Shown here: positions 6,415 through 9,548 of the stretch, one piece after another
Numbering within the stretch: position 1 is the first letter of the stretch
How the letters are laid out: each line of letters opens with the position of its first letter
NCBI GenBank assembly: GCA_044433365.1
Contig: JAWXTR010000102.1
Span: forward strand, 1-9,548
Direction: 5' to 3'
Length of the DNA stretch: 9,548 nt
Source: CAMQVM01 sp044433365
Lineage (GTDB): Bacteria; Bacteroidota; Bacteroidia; Bacteroidales; Rikenellaceae
The notes under the pieces: generated by a model
What the model saw: the letters and a program-made list of their open reading frames with translations, nothing else
What the model was told of the DNA's origin: nothing
The model's database searches: none
Translations under genes and position numbers: made by a program

Positions 6415-9400
6415 CTACTCAAACATTCGACTAGCGAAAACCTCTTCGATAAGATTTACTTTCCAGTGTTCCTCGTCACGGCGTTGGTTTTGGAGGGTGT
6501 TATCACCGTTTACGTAGATGGTGTCGAACTCGGTGTCGAGAGTGTTGTATGAGAGCTTACGGAGAGCTTTGTTTAGCTCCTTGTTGTTTATCTTACTACA
6601 ATCTCTCCACAAAATAAGTGTTTTAGCCCCTCTGCGAGTTATCCCCTCAACTACACACAAACCCTCTTTTGGATACTGCACAGCCTCAACATTTAGACCA
6701 ATGAGATAGTTAAACGTCTCTATTAAGTCTATGCGTTGTTCCTGTAATTCATTTTGAGCAGTAATCTTTAGTTTAAAATCAAACGGATTTACAAACCACT
6801 CTTTATTAAACAACGAACCACGCATTTGAACATCTAACATATACCCAAGTAAGTAGTCACTACCAAATGCTGCATCAATCGAACCTTGCTCTTTAGTCAT
6901 CAGATTATTAAGGGTATCTTCGTAGCTCTCCAAACGCAAATATTTGAAGCAGTGCGACGAACCCTCACGGCTCACTGGCTTACCATCTTTCCAATCCTTA
7001 GAGTAAATCACTTTTTGCACACGTGGTTTTGTCACTGTATCAAAGTATGTACCCATTTCTACTAGTATGTATTTCAATTTGTATTGATCTATAGTTTCTC
7101 TGTTCATGTCAATAACAGAGTGCCCTGTTGAACCAGACCCAGCAAAATAATCAAGTATAACATCTCCACTATTTTGTTTTGCTAATTGTAAACAATGCTT
7201 AACAAACTTAATCGGTTTTTTACCTCCGGGAAATGCAACACCGCCTTCATCTGCACAGTTGTTAAACTCTTTTTCCATATCAACAAAGTTTGGGAATGGG
7301 ATATACATTTCATCTTTCCTGTTTTGTGGTACTCCCTGAAAATAGTCACCATTTTTTCTTCCACTTTCAATAGATTGTTTCCAAAAATATCTATATGGAG
7401 CTTCATCATCACCCATATCTGGAACTTTGAATATGCAATTTTCGTATTTTTCAGAAAGTGGTTCTATATTACTAGTATAGAACCTACCACTAGAATTACC
7501 TTCTTTAATAGATCCTCGAATACTTATTCTTTTAGAATATTTAAAATCTGGATCCTTTTTTGTTATGGTATAATTGCCAGAAAAATACACCTCAACATCT
7601 TTGTTTCCTAAAGATATAACTTCATCTGGTTCATTAGTTGTAACCTCCCACATATATTCAGCATTTGATGTATTATCTTTGACTCTTTTAAGAGTTTTAT
7701 GCTTTGCTGATTTTCTGTAAATCAATAAATTTTCAAATACTTCATGAAAATCTTTATCACCCTTTAAAATACGATCTTCATGTCTAACTTTTACTGCAAA
7801 GGCTGTTAGATACATATCTTCACCATAAACATAATTAGAAAGTTTTTCTAAATTGTATACTTCATTTTCATTAATACTCATATATGTAGAAGCATCTTCA
7901 ACCATAAGATTTTTTGCTATTTGCATACGATCTTGCATCATTGACAACCACGATGAATGTTTGTAATTATCCTTATACACAAACCCATCACCTCCAGTAT
8001 TATAAGGCGGATCAATATAAATACACTTAACCTGCTCATGATATTTCTCTTGCAAAAGATTAAGTGCCTGAAAATTTTCAGAGTTGATAAGCGTACCGTC
8101 CAACTGCTCATCTATATTGTCGATAGAAGAGATCAGGCGTTGTTTGAAATCATCATCAAAAAAAGCTGTATCAAGTACCAGAAAAGGATTTTGCTCTAAA
8201 AACTCAACAGTTAGAGGCGATGTATATCCTACTTTATTATCACCAAATAATCCACCATCGCCATCACCCTCAATTTCATCAATAGCAAATAGGCGCACCC
8301 ACTCTTTGCGCTGCTTATCATTATAAGCAATCTCTGCATATAATTTATTAGGTACTCTATCCAAGGTAATACAGTAGTTGCTTTCAACTACAAATTTCTT
8401 TTTCAGCCACAGTTTCTTTTGAAAATCCTCTAACTGCGCAAGGAATGTGATTAGTTTCTCACCTATGTTTTTAATAGTCTTAATTTGCGAAAGGTATGTT
8501 AAAAAACGCTCTGGCTCCTCAGTAGAAATATCATCAATAAACAGCACTTCATTTTTGATATAGAAATCAAGCTCACGACGTAAGAAACCACCTAAATCTT
8601 TATGAATAAAGTAGTCGAATGAGTTTCTTGATACATAATCATTTAGATGCTTTTCTAGCAAAGTGCGAGTTTTATTCTTCTCTGTTGGCATAGGTCTAAA
8701 TAGCACCACGCCCCACTTAGTTGGCAGAGTTGTGGTAATTGTATCTAGTGCCTCTTTCATTAAGATTTTCTGTAAATCACGCTTTTTAGCCATAGTCTCA
8801 TAGGTAAACCACAATGTTAGCTCACCATCATCCTCTGTGATATAATCTTCTTCACATAGCTTAAAAAATCGCTCTTTATCGTTTTGAGATTTGTTGTTAT
8901 TCTGCTCGGTAGAGGCATCACGAAGTGCAAAGTGGATTGTTTTATCATCCACCTTGAAAGTGTAATTTTGGAAATATTCGCTCGTTTTGATATAATATTG
9001 ATCGGAGTTAGCCCAATGTAGTTTCACCTCCTCACCCTCATAGGGAATAGCATAAACATCTCTCTTATATCTACGCATAGACATAAAATCGCCACCATCG
9101 TAGTAACGTTTAAAGAATGTTGATAGGTGGTTATATACCTCGTCCTCTAAAACTGCTGGATCTACATGGTGTTTTAGCTTTGCTTTAAGCTCCTGCACAT
9201 TTGGTCGCTGTGCAATCTCATCATCGCTAAGTCCTGCCTTTTTCAAAGTTGACTCTAATTCCGCCAACTCCTTAATTTCGGCATTGCCACTAATAGCAAA
9301 GCTACTTTTAAGCAGCTGTGTTACCTGCTCTTCAAGCTGGTTATCAAGATAATCTGCTATATCTGCTCGCTTCTGGTTCATAATACGATATATCCCAAAA

Positions 9401-9471
9401 TCAAGCTCTGCATGGTCAAGCATAAATAGCTCGTCTAGTGTGTCTCTGAATTTTTTATATTGTAATGTCAT
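6415..9471 (-). CDS. Large beta-class adenine-N6 DNA methyltransferase (type III Mod-like) with long N-terminal extension
   Basis: A 1018-residue site-specific DNA methyltransferase that would transfer a methyl group from S-adenosylmethionine to adenine N6. Motif IV is DPPYNTGGDG at 487-496, and motif I, DYFAGSGSTGHSV, is at 774-786; catalytic motif before the cofactor motif is the beta-class order of type III Mod proteins. GGKKPIKF (749-756) fits motif X. Residues of roughly 560-740 between them form the target-recognition region. About 480 residues precede motif IV, whereas type III Mod proteins of about 640 residues have roughly 120 there. The extension begins with the family-typical ELDFGIYRIMNQKR (22-35), is partly charged and helical (45-110), and has no domain I can name. 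The first ATG of the frame is used; the frame stays open a further 18 codons upstream but without an ATG. The gene is separated from the ATPase-led operon by a promoter and terminator, so modification can be expressed independently. Its central part is more A/T-rich than both ends. Confidence 0.92.
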   Translation of the reverse strand: MTLQYKKFRDTLDELFMLDHAELDFGIYRIMNQKRADIADYLDNQLEEQVTQLLKSSFAISGNAEIKELAELESTLKKAGLSDDEIAQRPNVQELKAKLKHHVDPAVLEDEVYNHLSTFFKRYYDGGDFMSMRRYKRDVYAIPYEGEEVKLHWANSDQYYIKTSEYFQNYTFKVDDKTIHFALRDASTEQNNNKSQNDKERFFKLCEEDYITEDDGELTLWFTYETMAKKRDLQKILMKEALDTITTTLPTKWGVVLFRPMPTEKNKTRTLLEKHLNDYVSRNSFDYFIHKDLGGFLRRELDFYIKNEVLFIDDISTEEPERFLTYLSQIKTIKNIGEKLITFLAQLEDFQKKLWLKKKFVVESNYCITLDRVPNKLYAEIAYNDKQRKEWVRLFAIDEIEGDGDGGLFGDNKVGYTSPLTVEFLEQNPFLVLDTAFFDDDFKQRLISSIDNIDEQLDGTLINSENFQALNLLQEKYHEQVKCIYIDPPYNTGGDGFVYKDNYKHSSWLSMMQDRMQIAKNLMVEDASTYMSINENEVYNLEKLSNYVYGEDMYLTAFAVKVRHEDRILKGDKDFHEVFENLLIYRKSAKHKTLKRVKDNTSNAEYMWEVTTNEPDEVISLGNKDVEVYFSGNYTITKKDPDFKYSKRISIRGSIKEGNSSGRFYTSNIEPLSEKYENCIFKVPDMGDDEAPYRYFWKQSIESGRKNGDYFQGVPQNRKDEMYIPFPNFVDMEKEFNNCADEGGVAFPGGKKPIKFVKHCLQLAKQNSGDVILDYFAGSGSTGHSVIDMNRETIDQYKLKYILVEMGTYFDTVTKPRVQKVIYSKDWKDGKPVSREGSSHCFKYLRLESYEDTLNNLMTKEQGSIDAAFGSDYLLGYMLDVQMRGSLFNKEWFVNPFDFKLKITAQNELQEQRIDLIETFNYLIGLNVEAVQYPKEGLCVVEGITRRGAKTLILWRDCSKINNKELNKALRKLSYNTLDTEFDTIYVNGDNTLQNQRRDEEHWKVNLIEEVFASRMFE

Positions 9472-9472
9472 G

Positions 9473-9548
9473 ATTAATTCGTAATTCTTAATGCGTAATG
9501 CGTGATTATTAATTCGTAATTCTTAATGCGTAATGCGTAATTATTAAT
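9473..9548. repeat. 35-bp tandem repeat built from TAAT-heptads, at the methyltransferase start
   Basis: Two copies of a 35-bp unit (9473-9507 and 9508-9542) differ at one base (G9504 versus A9539), and a third begins at 9543 and runs off the window. Each unit is itself five heptamers of the form TAATnnn: TAATTCG, TAATTCT, TAATGCG, TAATGCG and TRATTAT. The tract begins immediately upstream of the methyltransferase ATG, so it occupies the leader and possibly part of the promoter. No TAnnTTTG box is visible in it, so the promoter is probably beyond the right edge. Total copy number is unknown. Confidence 0.88.

Noticed and set aside
7182..7412. 76-residue open frame on the - strand in another frame of the methyltransferase
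   Set aside because: The methyltransferase frame is continuous through this point with motifs on both sides, so there is no frameshift to explain it.
7195..7611. 138-residue open frame on the + strand
   Set aside because: It is opposite the A/T-rich recognition region of the methyltransferase. The hydrophobic, F- and I-rich translation is what the antisense of such DNA gives; no promoter or homology is evident.
7957..8326. Two overlapping + strand open frames opposite the methyltransferase
   Set aside because: They are antisense shadows of a gene with clear catalytic motifs and have low-complexity translations.
9473..9548. CRISPR array
   Set aside because: The 35-bp units are directly adjacent with no spacers and are made of heptamers.

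Overview
The base composition (A/T-rich, roughly 35 to 45% G+C in typical gene stretches), a TAnnTTTG-type promoter box of the Bacteroidota kind, starts without clear Shine-Dalgarno sequences, and the end of a MobC/TraG-type conjugation gene of the Bacteroides conjugative-transposon family all suggest a member of the Bacteroidota, most likely Bacteroidales. The genus cannot be told. The window looks like the edge of an integrative conjugative element (or a remnant of one) carrying a defence island as cargo.

Layout. At the left edge, on the + strand, is the C-terminal part of a conjugative coupling ATPase (MobC/TraG family), broken by a one-base frameshift near 382-383. A 200-bp A/T-rich convergent spacer follows (954-1154). 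Everything to the right is on the - strand. A compact three-gene operon, read right to left, holds an AAA15/OLD-type ATPase (6224-4965), a 214-residue protein with a possible PD-(D/E)xK nuclease motif (4972-4328) and a type III Res-like helicase-nuclease (4328-1155). The genes overlap by 8 bp and 1 bp, so translation is probably coupled. A 190-bp intergenic region (6225-6414) follows. It holds a promoter box for the operon and, on the other strand, a promoter followed about 60 bp later by a strong intrinsic terminator, which together suggest a short RNA of about 75-80 nt. The last gene is a very large (1018 aa) beta-class adenine-N6 methyltransferase (9471-6415), with a heptad-based 35-bp tandem repeat directly upstream of its start.

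How the genes may work together. The methyltransferase would mark host DNA. The Res-like protein would translocate along and cut unmodified DNA. The ATPase and small protein are extra to a classical two-gene type III system and may be a sensor or effector pair. The set of helicase, methylase and ATPase recalls the system catalogued as Hma (helicase-methylase-ATPase) in defence-system surveys, but I assign it from composition only; the extra nuclease-like gene, the Mod extension and the candidate small RNA are the parts I would look at first. Local base composition (very A/T-rich ATPase, small gene and target-recognition part of the methyltransferase) suggests a mosaic origin.
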